Shown here piece by piece: positions 35,793-44,610 of a DNA stretch of 55,604 bases. The DNA lies in contig JAFXCH010000003.1 of the NCBI GenBank assembly GCA_017516485.1, positions 1 to 55,604 on the forward strand. Direction: 5' to 3'. Made by a program: the position numbers and the translations under genes. The first letter of the stretch is position 1, and each line of letters begins with the position of its first letter. This DNA comes from Clostridia bacterium. Its GTDB lineage: Bacteria > Bacillota > Clostridia > Oscillospirales > Acutalibacteraceae. The notes beneath the pieces are model-generated. The model was not told where the DNA came from. It worked only from the letters and a program-made list of their open reading frames with translations, and searched no databases.

Positions 35793-36548
35793 ATGCTAAA
35801 CAAAATTATTGAAACAGTTAAAGAAGCCGGAAAGATAATTCTTTCAGCACATAATCAGGAAAATACCGTTACCGCCAAGGAAGGCAAGAAAAACTTTGTA
35901 ACAAAATATGACGTTGCCGTGCAGGAGTTTTTGTTTGCTGAGCTCGGCAAAGCATTTCCCGAAGCGGAATTTGTTGGCGAAGAGGGCGAAACAAACCTCA
36001 AAAGCCGGGACTTGAGATTTATCATTGACCCGATTGACGGCACGACAAACTTTATGCAGGACTACCGCTGCAGCTGTATTTCTGTTGCACTTTGCAAGGA
36101 AAACGATATTATTGCCGGTGTCGTTTACAATCCGTATTCAAGCGAAATATTCACAGCGGAAAAAGGTAAGGGTGCTTACCTCAACGGTGAAAGAATATCG
36201 GTAAGCGACCGTCCGCTTTCAGACGGACTTGCGCTTTTCGGCACCTCACCCTACCACCCCGAAAATACTGACGATACCTTCGTGCTTTTGAGAAAGGTAT
36301 TTGATTTATCCCGTGATATTCGCAGAAGCGGCTCGGCAGCAAACGATATATGTATGGTTGCCTGCGGAAGATGTGAGGTGTTCTTCGAAAAAGACCTTCA
36401 GCCGTGGGACGTTGCGGCAGGCACGCTGATTATTAAAGAGGCCGGCGGTTTTGCAAGAAATTACGAAGGCGGCGAAATTGATTTTACAAAGCCCAATGAC
36501 GTAGTGTTCGCAAACCCGAAAGCGTATGAAGAATTTATGACATTATAA
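35793..36548 (+). CDS. Inositol-monophosphatase-family enzyme
   Basis: A 251-residue Mg2+-dependent phosphatase of the IMPase/SuhB superfamily, which hydrolyses inositol phosphates, fructose bisphosphate or nucleotide 3'-phosphates depending on subgroup. The metal motif DPIDGTTNF, the upstream FVGEEGE glutamate pair and the C-terminal PWDVAAGTLIIKEAGG are all intact. The ATG follows AAAAGGATAAAACTT. It is the last gene of the operon with the GH27 enzyme and the phosphoesterase. A link to galactinol or inositol-phosphate breakdown is possible (inference). A terminator follows. Confidence 0.88.
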   Translation: MLNKIIETVKEAGKIILSAHNQENTVTAKEGKKNFVTKYDVAVQEFLFAELGKAFPEAEFVGEEGETNLKSRDLRFIIDPIDGTTNFMQDYRCSCISVALCKENDIIAGVVYNPYSSEIFTAEKGKGAYLNGERISVSDRPLSDGLALFGTSPYHPENTDDTFVLLRKVFDLSRDIRRSGSAANDICMVACGRCEVFFEKDLQPWDVAAGTLIIKEAGGFARNYEGGEIDFTKPNDVVFANPKAYEEFMTL

Positions 36549-36558
36549 TAAAACGAAG

Positions 36559-36590
36559 ACCTGTATCAAGCCGATACAGGTCCTATTTTT
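36559..36590. terminator. Terminator between IMPase-family gene and APH-like gene
   Basis: ACCTGTATC and GATACAGGT form a nine-base-pair stem with a five-base loop, followed by CCTATTTTTAT. It lies between convergent genes. Confidence 0.85.
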
Positions 36591-37497
36591 ATAAACTGAA
36601 ATTTATTTTCATTTGCTCAATTAATCTTTCCGAACGGTATTTTAAATAGTCGTGCCCAATTGTGCCGAGAACTGAATACCAATGTAACTCATTACACAGA
36701 GCATATAATTCCACTTTCAAATCACAGAACTCGCTGACGGAATTTCTTTTCTTATACTTGTCATATAGCCTGAGTTTTTCACCATACATTAACGTAAAGC
36801 AAAACAGCTCGTATTCCGGCTCAGCCCATAGCATATCAAACGGGTCAATAACTGACACCAACTCAGATTTCCAAAAATCAATAATCATATTCGGAAACCA
36901 GAAATCGCCGTGACATAAACAAGCCGTTGTGATTTTATTACTGAAAATCTTATTAAAATTAATATCGATTAACTCAACAGCTTTCCATACCACATCTTCT
37001 ATTTCACCTTTTGAGTGCTTATCGCAAGCAAATAAATATATACTTTCAAAAAAATTCTTATAATAATCATACCAACTGTCAAATTCAGGGTTATCATATT
37101 TTCCGAATTTATCATTGTGATTGCTTTGCATATTCATAAAGGCGTCAATTATACTGTTCACAAGGTGTTTTTTGTTTGGTACAAAAGGCAACAATTTGCT
37201 TTTTCCACCAATGCCTTTTATGTATTCCATACCCAAAAATGTTATGCCGTTTTGCTGAACGACAAAATAAGTTTTGGGCACTTTAAAACTAACTTTATCG
37301 GATAAAAACTCAAGCATTGATTTTTCTTTACTTACAGCATCATTATGCTCACTCGTTTTAACCGCTATCTTATATGGAATATCACTTATTTCAGCACAAA
37401 AAACCGCTCCGCTTGCGCCCTTTCCGACCTTATAAACTCTTTTAACTCGAGTTGACAATTGTTTTTCGACAACCGCTTTAACAGTAAATTTATCCAT
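36589..37497 (-). CDS. APH/fructosamine-kinase-like phosphotransferase
   Basis: A 302-residue kinase-like protein of the aminoglycoside-phosphotransferase superfamily. The start chosen is the ATG at 37497 after GGTGAT; the frame is open further upstream but runs into a terminator hairpin. Visible motifs are the glycine-rich loop VGKGASGAVFCAE, the ATP lysine in KIAVKTSEH, the catalytic loop CHGDFWFPNMII (HGDxxxxN) and the metal-binding SVIDPFDM. Members phosphorylate aminoglycosides, choline, amino sugars or fructosamines; the substrate here cannot be decided. The gene is clearly richer in A and T than its neighbours and uses many ATA, AAA and TTT codons, which suggests recent transfer. Confidence 0.8.
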   Translation of the reverse strand: MDKFTVKAVVEKQLSTRVKRVYKVGKGASGAVFCAEISDIPYKIAVKTSEHNDAVSKEKSMLEFLSDKVSFKVPKTYFVVQQNGITFLGMEYIKGIGGKSKLLPFVPNKKHLVNSIIDAFMNMQSNHNDKFGKYDNPEFDSWYDYYKNFFESIYLFACDKHSKGEIEDVVWKAVELIDINFNKIFSNKITTACLCHGDFWFPNMIIDFWKSELVSVIDPFDMLWAEPEYELFCFTLMYGEKLRLYDKYKKRNSVSEFCDLKVELYALCNELHWYSVLGTIGHDYLKYRSERLIEQMKINFSL

Positions 37498-37523
37498 ACA
37501 TATCACCCAAACCACAATAGCAC

Positions 37524-37561
37524 AAAAGCAGAAGTTATGCAACCGCAAAACTTCTGCTTTT
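37524..37561 (-). terminator. Terminator of the NuoE-NuoF-flavoprotein operon
   Basis: AAAAGCAGAAGTT and AACTTCTGCTTTT form a 13-base-pair stem with a 12-base loop. On the minus strand it follows the flavoprotein stop and ends in a TTTTG run. It separates that operon from the APH-like gene. Confidence 0.8.
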
Positions 37562-37567
37562 AATACA

Positions 37568-40249
37568 TTAATAAATATTAACCGTCTTTAAAACACCCGA
37601 ATCGGTTGTAAATGAGCTTTCTGTTTCAAGGCTTGAAACTGCTTTGATTATTATATCCGCACCGATGTTTTCAAACACTTCTGCGGCGATGACCTTATAG
37701 TCAATTTGGGGCACTTTTCCGCCGAAAACGACCGCACTGTCATATTTCCCGCCTGAATACTCTTCAATGCCCAGTGCCTTGATTTTGGGCATATTTGCGC
37801 CGATTTTTCTTTCTTCGCCGAAGGCTTTGATTTCAGCATCAATATAAGCCGTATCATTGAAGTACTTAATATCGGCGTTGTTTGCCTTTGCAAATTCAAC
37901 TACTTCGTCAAGTGCTTCGTTACTCATAGAACTGTTAACAAGCACAACGGTATTGTTCATTCTTTCCGAAGCTGCTTTGAGTGCCTGTTCTCTTGAAACC
38001 GCTTTACCGTCAACGGTTGAATTTATTATTCTTAGCGGATTATTGAGCACCGAAAAACCGAATGCGCCGACCTTACACAGAACGTTAGTGTCTGTCGGCT
38101 CACAGCGGACAATAGTTTTACCCGAGGTGTGAACGTTCATTTCGCATAGCTTTGCACAGCCCGTACAGAATGTTTTGGTAACCTTTGTTTCAAGCGGAAC
38201 GTTCTTTCTGAACGGAACCTTGGGCTCAAGGGCACCTGTCGGACAAAGTGCGGCACACTGACCGCAGGAAATACAGCGTGAAGAATCAAGAGAGTTATTG
38301 AATTCGGGCGAAACAACCGTAATAAAGCCGCGGTTTACAAGACCGAGAGCGGTTACACCCATAACCTCGTCGCAAACTCTTACGCATTGACCGCAGAGTA
38401 TACACTTGTCGTTATCGTGTATAAGGAAAGGATGTGTTGAATCCTTTCCGCAGAGTGTTTTTTCGCCTGCATAAACCGAGGGATTAACCTCATAAAACCT
38501 TGAATATTCAAGAAGCTTGCACCTGAAGTAATCCAGACAGCCGCATTCAAGGCAACGGTCAGCTTCTTTCTTTGCCGCTTCTTCAGTAAAGCCCAAAGCA
38601 ACTTCTTTAAAATTGTGCTTTCTTTCTTCGGCAGACATTGTAGGCATTTTGGCACAGGGAACTTTTTCTCTGTCAGCCAAATCTTCGGCAGTAACCTGCT
38701 TTTCAACAACGAAGGGTTTACGGTAGCCGAGTGTAAAGCCGTAAATGTAGCTCTCAATAACGTCTGCCGCTTTCTGTGCCTCGCCTATTGCTGCAACGGC
38801 GATTGATGCCCCTTTATTCGTTGCATCGCCAACGGCAAACACACCGTCAATATTAGTCATAAACGTTGCTTCATCGGCAACAATTGTATTTTTCCGTGTC
38901 AGCTCAAGTCCGTCAAGGCCGTTGATATCCGTCTGCTGACCGATAGCCATAATAACGCTGTCAACGTCAAGGATTTCAAATTTACCCTCTACGGGTACGG
39001 GTGAGCGTCTGCCGCTTGAATCGGGCTCACCGAGCTCCATAACCTGAAGCTTAACGGCACTTACCTTACCGTCTGCACCGATAATTTCGGCAGGATTTGT
39101 GAGGAACTTGTAAATTACGCCCTCTTCCTCCGCCTCATCAATCTCAAGCTTTTCGGCAGGCATTTCGTCCCTTGTTCTGCGGTAAACAACGTAAACCTCA
39201 TCAGCACCGAGCCTTACCGCTGTACGGCAGGCATCCATTGCGGTATTACCGCCGCCGCAGACAGCAACCTTTTTGCCGATTTCCAAGGGCTTGCCCTCAA
39301 TAACGCTGCGCAGGAAATCAATGCCGCCGTAAACTCCGTCAAGGCCTTCGCCTTCAACGCGCATAGGACTGCTTTTCCACGCACCTACAGCTATAACAAC
39401 GGCATCACTTTCAGCCTTAAGGCTCTCAATAGTGAAATCAACGCCGAGAGTCTTATTGTTAATCATTTCAATGCCGAGGTCTTCTATGAGCTTGATTTCC
39501 TTGTCCAAAAGATCTTTAGGCAGTCTGTACTGCGGAATACCGTAGCGAAGCATACCGCCCATTTTCGGCATTTTATCGTAGATTTTGACGCTGAAGCCCT
39601 TTATACGAAGGAAATATGCCGCTGTAAGGCCTGCAGGGCCACCGCCGACAACGGAAACCGTTTTACCATTCAGCGGTGCCAATTCGGGAACATAGGTGTT
39701 TTCGCTTGCAATATCAATATCGGCTACAAAGCTTTTAAGGTAAGCTATCTGTATCGGGTCTTCAACGAGACCTCTGCGGCAGGCAGTCTGACAAGGGTGC
39801 GGACATACCCTGCCTATTGCGGCAGGCAAAGGAACTTTTTTCTTGATTAATTTGAGTGCCTCCTCGTACTCGCCGTTAGCAATTAAGCCAACATAACCCT
39901 GACAGTCAGTACCTGCAGGACAGGCAAGAGAGCAGGGTGCCTTACAGTCGCCCGTATGATTTGAAAGAAGCATATCAAGCGCAAACTTTCGCGCTCTCTC
40001 AACTCTTTCAGAAAAAGTATTTATATTCATACCATCGGTAACCTTTGTAGAACACGCACGAAGAAGCTTCGGCACACCTTCAACCTCTACAACGCATATA
40101 CCACAGGCACCGTATTCCTCAATTCTCTTATCGTGGCAAAGGGTGGGAATTGCATCATACCCGACAGATTCTGCCGCCTGAAGAATTGTCATACCTGGTG
40201 TTGCTTCAATTTCAGCACCGTCAATAGTAATAATATATTTTTCACTCAT
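37568..40249 (-). CDS. Iron-sulfur FAD/NAD(P) oxidoreductase, StnA-like subunit of a bifurcating transhydrogenase
   Basis: An 893-residue multidomain electron-transfer protein. In order: a [2Fe-2S] domain (Cys 38, 49, 52, 66); a NuoG/GltD-like cysteine region (H98, Cys 102-116, 149-157); a GltD/NfnB-like FAD and NAD(P) domain with VGGGPAG (201-207) and CGGGNTAMD (331-339); a CxxCxCx5C cluster at 566-577; two [4Fe-4S] clusters (616-626, 659-669); and a molybdopterin-oxidoreductase-type [4Fe-4S] motif (695-725) without a molybdopterin domain behind it. With NuoE and NuoF upstream this matches the Sporomusa-type (Stn) NADH:NADP+:ferredoxin transhydrogenase. No FeFe hydrogenase H-cluster motif is present. 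The start follows AAGGAGGGG. Confidence 0.85.
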   Translation of the reverse strand: MSEKYIITIDGAEIEATPGMTILQAAESVGYDAIPTLCHDKRIEEYGACGICVVEVEGVPKLLRACSTKVTDGMNINTFSERVERARKFALDMLLSNHTGDCKAPCSLACPAGTDCQGYVGLIANGEYEEALKLIKKKVPLPAAIGRVCPHPCQTACRRGLVEDPIQIAYLKSFVADIDIASENTYVPELAPLNGKTVSVVGGGPAGLTAAYFLRIKGFSVKIYDKMPKMGGMLRYGIPQYRLPKDLLDKEIKLIEDLGIEMINNKTLGVDFTIESLKAESDAVVIAVGAWKSSPMRVEGEGLDGVYGGIDFLRSVIEGKPLEIGKKVAVCGGGNTAMDACRTAVRLGADEVYVVYRRTRDEMPAEKLEIDEAEEEGVIYKFLTNPAEIIGADGKVSAVKLQVMELGEPDSSGRRSPVPVEGKFEILDVDSVIMAIGQQTDINGLDGLELTRKNTIVADEATFMTNIDGVFAVGDATNKGASIAVAAIGEAQKAADVIESYIYGFTLGYRKPFVVEKQVTAEDLADREKVPCAKMPTMSAEERKHNFKEVALGFTEEAAKKEADRCLECGCLDYFRCKLLEYSRFYEVNPSVYAGEKTLCGKDSTHPFLIHDNDKCILCGQCVRVCDEVMGVTALGLVNRGFITVVSPEFNNSLDSSRCISCGQCAALCPTGALEPKVPFRKNVPLETKVTKTFCTGCAKLCEMNVHTSGKTIVRCEPTDTNVLCKVGAFGFSVLNNPLRIINSTVDGKAVSREQALKAASERMNNTVVLVNSSMSNEALDEVVEFAKANNADIKYFNDTAYIDAEIKAFGEERKIGANMPKIKALGIEEYSGGKYDSAVVFGGKVPQIDYKVIAAEVFENIGADIIIKAVSSLETESSFTTDSGVLKTVNIY

Positions 40250-40264
40250 TGCAAATCCCCTCCT

Positions 40265-42022
40265 TTACTTTTTCTCTACCGCACCGAAGCGGCAGGCATC
40301 CATACACTGACCGCACTTGATACATACTGCCGTGTCAATAGTAAATTTCTTCTTTATTTCACCGCTTATTGCACCTACGGGACACTTTTTACTGCAGAGT
40401 GAACAGCCAATGCACTTGTCCTCATTGATAGTATACTTGACAAGGTCTATACACTCACGTGCCGGGCAACGCTTTTCATTAATATGTGCCTCGTATTCAT
40501 CACGGTAATATTTAATAGTTGTGAGAACAGGGTTAGGCGCAGTCTGACCCAGACCGCAGAGTGCACCTGCCTTAATTTCATTGCAGGTTTCTTCAAGCAG
40601 TTCTATATCGCCTTCTTTGCCCTCGCCCTTACAGATTCTGTCAAGAATTTCGAGCAAGCGCTTCGTGCCGATACGGCAATGCGTACACTTGCCGCAGGAT
40701 TCTTTAGCGGTAAAGTCAAGGAAGAAGCGTGCCATACCGACCATACAGGTGCTTTCATCCATTACAACCATACCGCCAGAGCCCATAATTGCGCCCGTTG
40801 CGGAAAGCTTTTTATAATCAATTTCGGTGTCCTGCATATCGGCAGGAATACAGCCGCCCGAAGGGCCGCCGAGCTGAACGCATTTATAAGATTTATCGGT
40901 CTTCATTCCTCCGCCGATATCAAAAATAACGTCGGAAAGCTTCTTACCCATAGGCACTTCAACAAGACCGCCGCGCTTGATTTTACCCGTAATTGCAAAA
41001 ACCTTGGTACCCTTGCTGTCGGGTGTACCGAGCTTTGCAAATTCTTCGCCGCCGTTGCGGATAATCCACGAAACGTTGGCAAAGGTTTCAACGTTATTTA
41101 TATTAGAGGGCTTGCGCCAATAACCCGACTGTGCAGGGAAAGGCGGCTTGAGGCGAGGCATACCTCTTGAGCCTTCAAGTGACTCAATAAGAGCTGTTTC
41201 CTCACCGCAGACAAACGCACCTGCACCTGCTTTTATTCGGAAAGAACATGAGAATTCGGTACCGAAAATATTATCGCCGACAATGCCCTTTTCCTTTGAC
41301 TGTTCAATGGCACGTTCAAGCCTGATTATAGCAAGAGGATATTCGGCACGGACATAGACAATTGCTTCCTTAGCCCCTATTGCATAAGCGCCTATAAGCA
41401 TACCCTCAATAAGGTTATGCGGGTTGCTTTCAATTACTGCTCTGTCCATAAATGCGCCAGGGTCACCCTCGTCCGCATTGCAGATGAGGTATTTTTCTTC
41501 GCCCTGACTGCTTCTTGCGGCGTTCCATTTAAACCACGTCGGGAAGCCTGCACCGCCTCTGCCCGCAAGGCCCGAAATCTTGATTTCTTCAATAACGCTT
41601 TCGGGAGTCATTTCGATAAGAGCTCTTTTGAGTGCCGAGTAACCGCCGCTTGCAATGTAATCGTCAATCTCTTCGGGATTAATAACGCCGCAGCCGTTAA
41701 GAGCAATTCTTGTCTGTGAATCAAGGAATACTCTGTCTTCATCACTGAGAAGAAGGTTTTCGATTTTTGAAACATCGCCGTCAGTGAGATAAGCGGCTAT
41801 GCTTTCACTATCGTTTTCAGAAACCCTTACAAGTCTTGCTGTTAATGTTTCATCGTTATATATATCGACAATAGGCTCAAGGTAGCACATACCTATACAG
41901 CCCGTAACCGAAAGATTTGCATTGATGTTTTTTTCTTGAATTATATTTTTAAGGCTGTTGAAAACCTTACCTGCACCTGCGGAAATACCGCAGCTGCCCT
42001 GTCCGACTTTAACGGTAATCAT
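40265..42022 (-). CDS. NuoF-type NADH-binding flavoprotein subunit (StnB/HydB-like)
   Basis: The 585-residue NADH- and FMN-binding subunit of the complex. N-terminal thioredoxin-like [2Fe-2S] domain with GSCGISAGAG and TGCIGMCYLEP; the NuoF core with the NADH/FMN glycine loop GLAGRGGAGFPTWFKW and the GGAGAFVCGEETALI block; a [4Fe-4S] site SCGKCTHCRIGT; and a C-terminal ferredoxin domain with two clusters (CIGCSLCSKKCP, CIKCGQCMDACR). This arrangement is that of HydB of bifurcating hydrogenases and of StnB. Its start overlaps the NuoE stop, and the flavoprotein gene follows after 15 bases. Confidence 0.92.
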   Translation of the reverse strand: MITVKVGQGSCGISAGAGKVFNSLKNIIQEKNINANLSVTGCIGMCYLEPIVDIYNDETLTARLVRVSENDSESIAAYLTDGDVSKIENLLLSDEDRVFLDSQTRIALNGCGVINPEEIDDYIASGGYSALKRALIEMTPESVIEEIKISGLAGRGGAGFPTWFKWNAARSSQGEEKYLICNADEGDPGAFMDRAVIESNPHNLIEGMLIGAYAIGAKEAIVYVRAEYPLAIIRLERAIEQSKEKGIVGDNIFGTEFSCSFRIKAGAGAFVCGEETALIESLEGSRGMPRLKPPFPAQSGYWRKPSNINNVETFANVSWIIRNGGEEFAKLGTPDSKGTKVFAITGKIKRGGLVEVPMGKKLSDVIFDIGGGMKTDKSYKCVQLGGPSGGCIPADMQDTEIDYKKLSATGAIMGSGGMVVMDESTCMVGMARFFLDFTAKESCGKCTHCRIGTKRLLEILDRICKGEGKEGDIELLEETCNEIKAGALCGLGQTAPNPVLTTIKYYRDEYEAHINEKRCPARECIDLVKYTINEDKCIGCSLCSKKCPVGAISGEIKKKFTIDTAVCIKCGQCMDACRFGAVEKK

Positions 42023-42528
42023 TATTCTGCCGCCTCCTTAAGCGCCTCATCCTTAAGACGGGCAATAATTTCCCTTACCTTCTGCGGGGTAAGAGAGCCG
42101 TAGGTTTCATCGTTAATCATCATAACCGGCGAAAGCGAGCAGCAGCCGAGGCAGGCAACGTTTTTGAGCGTAAAAAGACCGTCTTCGGTTGTTTCTCCGT
42201 CCTTGATGCCAAGAGTATCAAATATCGTTTTCTCCAGCATAAGCGAGCCGTTAACGTGGCAGGCAGTACCCTGACAAAGCATAATAAGATACTTGCCGAC
42301 AGGCTTGAATCTGAACTGAGTATAGAATGTTGCCACACCGAAAACCTTTGCGGCAGGTATACCCGTTTTTTCAGCAATATAATTGAGCACATCGGCAGGA
42401 AGATAGCCGTATATCCCCTGCGCCTTTTGCAGAATCGTAATAAGACTGCCGGGAATTGCGGCATAATGTTCAAGTGTTTCGTTAAGCAAGGACAAATCGC
42501 TCTTGCTGCATGAACAGTTGCAAGACAT
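42022..42528 (-). CDS. NuoE-type [2Fe-2S] subunit (StnC/HydC-like)
   Basis: A 168-residue thioredoxin-fold [2Fe-2S] protein of the 24-kDa complex I subunit family. The ligands are in MLCQGTACHVNG (C-x4-C) and VACLGCCSLSPVM (C-x3-C). The helical N-terminal region QKAQGIYGYLPADVLNYIA is typical of NuoE/HydC. An additional cysteine-rich start (MSCNCSCSKSD) is unusual and could be involved in metal binding or be a lineage feature. The ATG follows GGAGTGAT. It is the first gene of the three-gene operon. Confidence 0.92.
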   Translation of the reverse strand: MSCNCSCSKSDLSLLNETLEHYAAIPGSLITILQKAQGIYGYLPADVLNYIAEKTGIPAAKVFGVATFYTQFRFKPVGKYLIMLCQGTACHVNGSLMLEKTIFDTLGIKDGETTEDGLFTLKNVACLGCCSLSPVMMINDETYGSLTPQKVREIIARLKDEALKEAAE

Positions 42529-42557
42529 AATATCACTCCATTTTAAAATACGTGATA

Positions 42558-42585
42558 ATTATACTCCTTCCGCCAAAATAATCAA
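42558..42585 (-). promoter_or_regulatory. Promoter of the NuoE-NuoF-flavoprotein operon
   Basis: On the minus strand TTGATT (42585-42580) and consensus TATAAT (42563-42558) are 16 bases apart, about 30 bases before the NuoE start codon. Confidence 0.65.
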
Positions 42586-42678
42586 GTGTTTTGGTTAAGC
42601 AATTATTCACAATACGAAGTATTATAGAAAAATAATATCTTATTTTTCAAAGCAGGAAAATAAATTAAACAAATTATG

Positions 42679-42707
42679 TTGAAAGTGTTTAAATATTATG
42701 TTATTAT
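42679..42707 (+). promoter_or_regulatory. Candidate promoter of the second GPH symporter gene
   Basis: TTGAAA at 42679-42684 and TATTAT at 42702-42707 are 17 bases apart. The intergenic region 42529-42754 is very AT-rich and otherwise shows nothing I can support. Confidence 0.5.
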
Positions 42708-42754
42708 TTTAAAAACAATTCAAAATTTTCAAAAAACCGACCAGAGGTGAAGAA

Positions 42755-44251
42755 ATGCAGGCAAACAATTCCTCGGTTCTTGAAACAATAGAGCCAGCAC
42801 AGACACCCGTGCTTGACAAACAAAACCGCAGATTTCTGACTCCGAAGGAAATAGCTGCTTACGTCCTTACGTCATACGGTACAAAAAACCTGAATTCTTA
42901 CGTTGATACGTGGAAGCAGTATTTCCTGCTCAACTATACAGGTCTTTCAGGCTCGGCTATAGCATCTATGAACGCAGTAACGAGTATCTGGGATGCTTTG
43001 GATGACCCGCTTTCGGGTATTATTATCGACAGAATGAGAACACGTTGGGGCAGACTCAGGCCGTTTCTTATTCTGCCTATGCCGATATGGGCTATATGCA
43101 CAATGCTGTTCTTCCTTGTCCCCTATGCTATTCCCATGGCATACAGACCTATTTACGCTATCATAATCAGCATACTTAACAGTATAGGCTGGTCATATTA
43201 CAACGCATGGACCATTCTGCTTTATAATATCACACCTAATCTCAGCGAACGAAACACGCTGATTACCGTTCAGAAATTCGTTGAGCTTTTCGGCGTATGG
43301 ATTCCGTCAATGGTGCCGATAACGGTTGACTTTCTTCCCGGTCTTACCGGCTGGTCGCAGGAAGGAATATACGGCGGCTTTGCACTGTTCTTCGTCGGTA
43401 TTCTCGTGCTGTGCTCAATATTTGCGTTCCGCAATATAAAAGAGCGTGTTCCGATTGCCTCAAAAGAAGATATGGAAAACGTTTCCATATTCCAGTCTAT
43501 CAAATACACAATGAGCAACCGTCCGCTGTTCATCGTAATTCTTTCATCATTTTTCGCCAGCGTCAAGGGCATTGGCGGTGCAAACGAAAGCCTTTTCTGG
43601 CTGAACTGCACCGGTAAGCTGACCAACGGCACGATATGCGGACTTTTCACCGGTATTCCGAACTACATCATCACCCCTCTTGCCCCCAAGCTGATTAAGC
43701 GCTTTGGTGCAAGAAGCTGTGCAATTTTCGGCGGTATATTTGCGGGCGTTGCCTACACAACGCTTTATGTAATCGGCTACAAGCCCTTCGGCGACGATTT
43801 CAACATTGCAAACTTTGCTTTCGTAATCATAATGCTCACTATCTGCGGTCTGCCCAACTGCCTTATGGGTGTTTGCGGCCCCGTACTTCAGGGCGATGTT
43901 TACGATTATCTTGAATGGAAATCCGGTGTCAGAAACGAAGGTCTCGTCAACGCTGTGCAGGGCTATGTAACGAAGCTGTCAGGTACGCTTATCGGCGCTC
44001 TTTCCGGTCTTGTGCTTGAATTTATCCACTACACACCGATTAAAGATATTGCCGGCAACCTCGTGCCCCATACAGACCCCGATATTCTTCAGGGTATCTG
44101 GGCAATATTCTGTATCGCTCCTGCAATCGCACGCTTCGGCTACGGCTTTGCTAACATATTCTTCAACGTTCACGGTAAATTCCGTGAGGATATGCTTGCC
44201 GAACTCAACGCAAAGCGCTCAATGAAAACACTCAACAACAAGGAAAGCTGA
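42755..44251 (+). CDS. GPH-family sugar:cation symporter (MFS_2 type)
   Basis: A 498-residue membrane transporter of the glycoside-pentoside-hexuronide:cation symporter family. The family signature lies in the 2-3 loop: SIWDALDDPLSGIIIDRMRT followed by RWGRLRPFL. Roughly twelve helices are visible, and the C-terminal segment GDVYDYLEWKSGVRNEG is typical. The ATG at 42755 follows CAGAGGTGAAGAA. It is a paralogue of the transporter at 1988 but clearly diverged. An ArsC-like gene follows after one base. The transported sugar cannot be inferred from neighbours. Confidence 0.88.
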   Translation: MQANNSSVLETIEPAQTPVLDKQNRRFLTPKEIAAYVLTSYGTKNLNSYVDTWKQYFLLNYTGLSGSAIASMNAVTSIWDALDDPLSGIIIDRMRTRWGRLRPFLILPMPIWAICTMLFFLVPYAIPMAYRPIYAIIISILNSIGWSYYNAWTILLYNITPNLSERNTLITVQKFVELFGVWIPSMVPITVDFLPGLTGWSQEGIYGGFALFFVGILVLCSIFAFRNIKERVPIASKEDMENVSIFQSIKYTMSNRPLFIVILSSFFASVKGIGGANESLFWLNCTGKLTNGTICGLFTGIPNYIITPLAPKLIKRFGARSCAIFGGIFAGVAYTTLYVIGYKPFGDDFNIANFAFVIIMLTICGLPNCLMGVCGPVLQGDVYDYLEWKSGVRNEGLVNAVQGYVTKLSGTLIGALSGLVLEFIHYTPIKDIAGNLVPHTDPDILQGIWAIFCIAPAIARFGYGFANIFFNVHGKFREDMLAELNAKRSMKTLNNKES

Positions 44252-44252
44252 T

Positions 44253-44594
44253 ATGAACATACAGATATTCGGTAAGTCAAAGTGCTTTGACACAAAGAAA
44301 GCAGAGCGTTATTTCAAGGAACGAAGAATTAAATTCCAAATGATTGACGTTGCAAAATTCGGTATGAGCAAGGGTGAATACCAAAGCGTAAAATCAGCCA
44401 TAGGCGGCTTTGATAACCTTGTTGACAAGAGCTCCAGGCTTTATGAAGAACTGTTTATAGAATACCTTGCCTCTGCGGAAGCAAAGGAAGAAAAGCTTCT
44501 TGAAAACCCTGCTCTATTCAAAACTCCGATTGTCCGAAACGGCAAAAAGGCTACTGTCGGCTATCAGCCCGACGTTTGGAAAAACTGGGAATAA
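44253..44594 (+). CDS. ArsC/Spx-family thioredoxin-fold protein
   Basis: A 113-residue protein of the ArsC family. It begins MNIQIFGKSKCFDTKKAERY, with the single N-terminal cysteine (C11) in a KxxCxxTKKA context; the family C-terminal LFKTPIVRNGKKATVGYQPD is also present. ArsC enzymes reduce arsenate with glutaredoxin, whereas Spx-type members bind RNA polymerase; with one cysteine and no arsenic genes nearby, true arsenate reduction is unlikely. It starts one base after the transporter stop and probably shares its transcript. A terminator follows. Confidence 0.82.
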   Translation: MNIQIFGKSKCFDTKKAERYFKERRIKFQMIDVAKFGMSKGEYQSVKSAIGGFDNLVDKSSRLYEELFIEYLASAEAKEEKLLENPALFKTPIVRNGKKATVGYQPDVWKNWE

Positions 44595-44610
44595 CACGCT
44601 ATAAAAACTC

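Noticed and set aside
36589-37497. Reading the APH-like gene as an aminoglycoside resistance gene
   Set aside because: The HGD and IDP motifs are shared by choline, fructosamine and amino-sugar kinases; nothing in the sequence points to antibiotics.
37568-42528. Reading the NuoE/NuoF operon as an electron-bifurcating FeFe hydrogenase
   Set aside because: The large protein has no H-cluster motifs (TSCCPxW or similar); it has a GltD-like FAD/NAD(P) domain instead.
42580-42612. Rex-like operator (TTGGTTAAGCAATTATTCAC) upstream of the NuoE promoter
   Set aside because: Only one half-site resembles the Rex box TTGTTAAnnnnTTAACAA; the other does not match.
44253-44594. Reading the ArsC-family gene as an arsenate reductase of an arsenic operon
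   Set aside because: No arsenite pump or arsR is nearby, and the single-cysteine fold is shared with Spx-type proteins.
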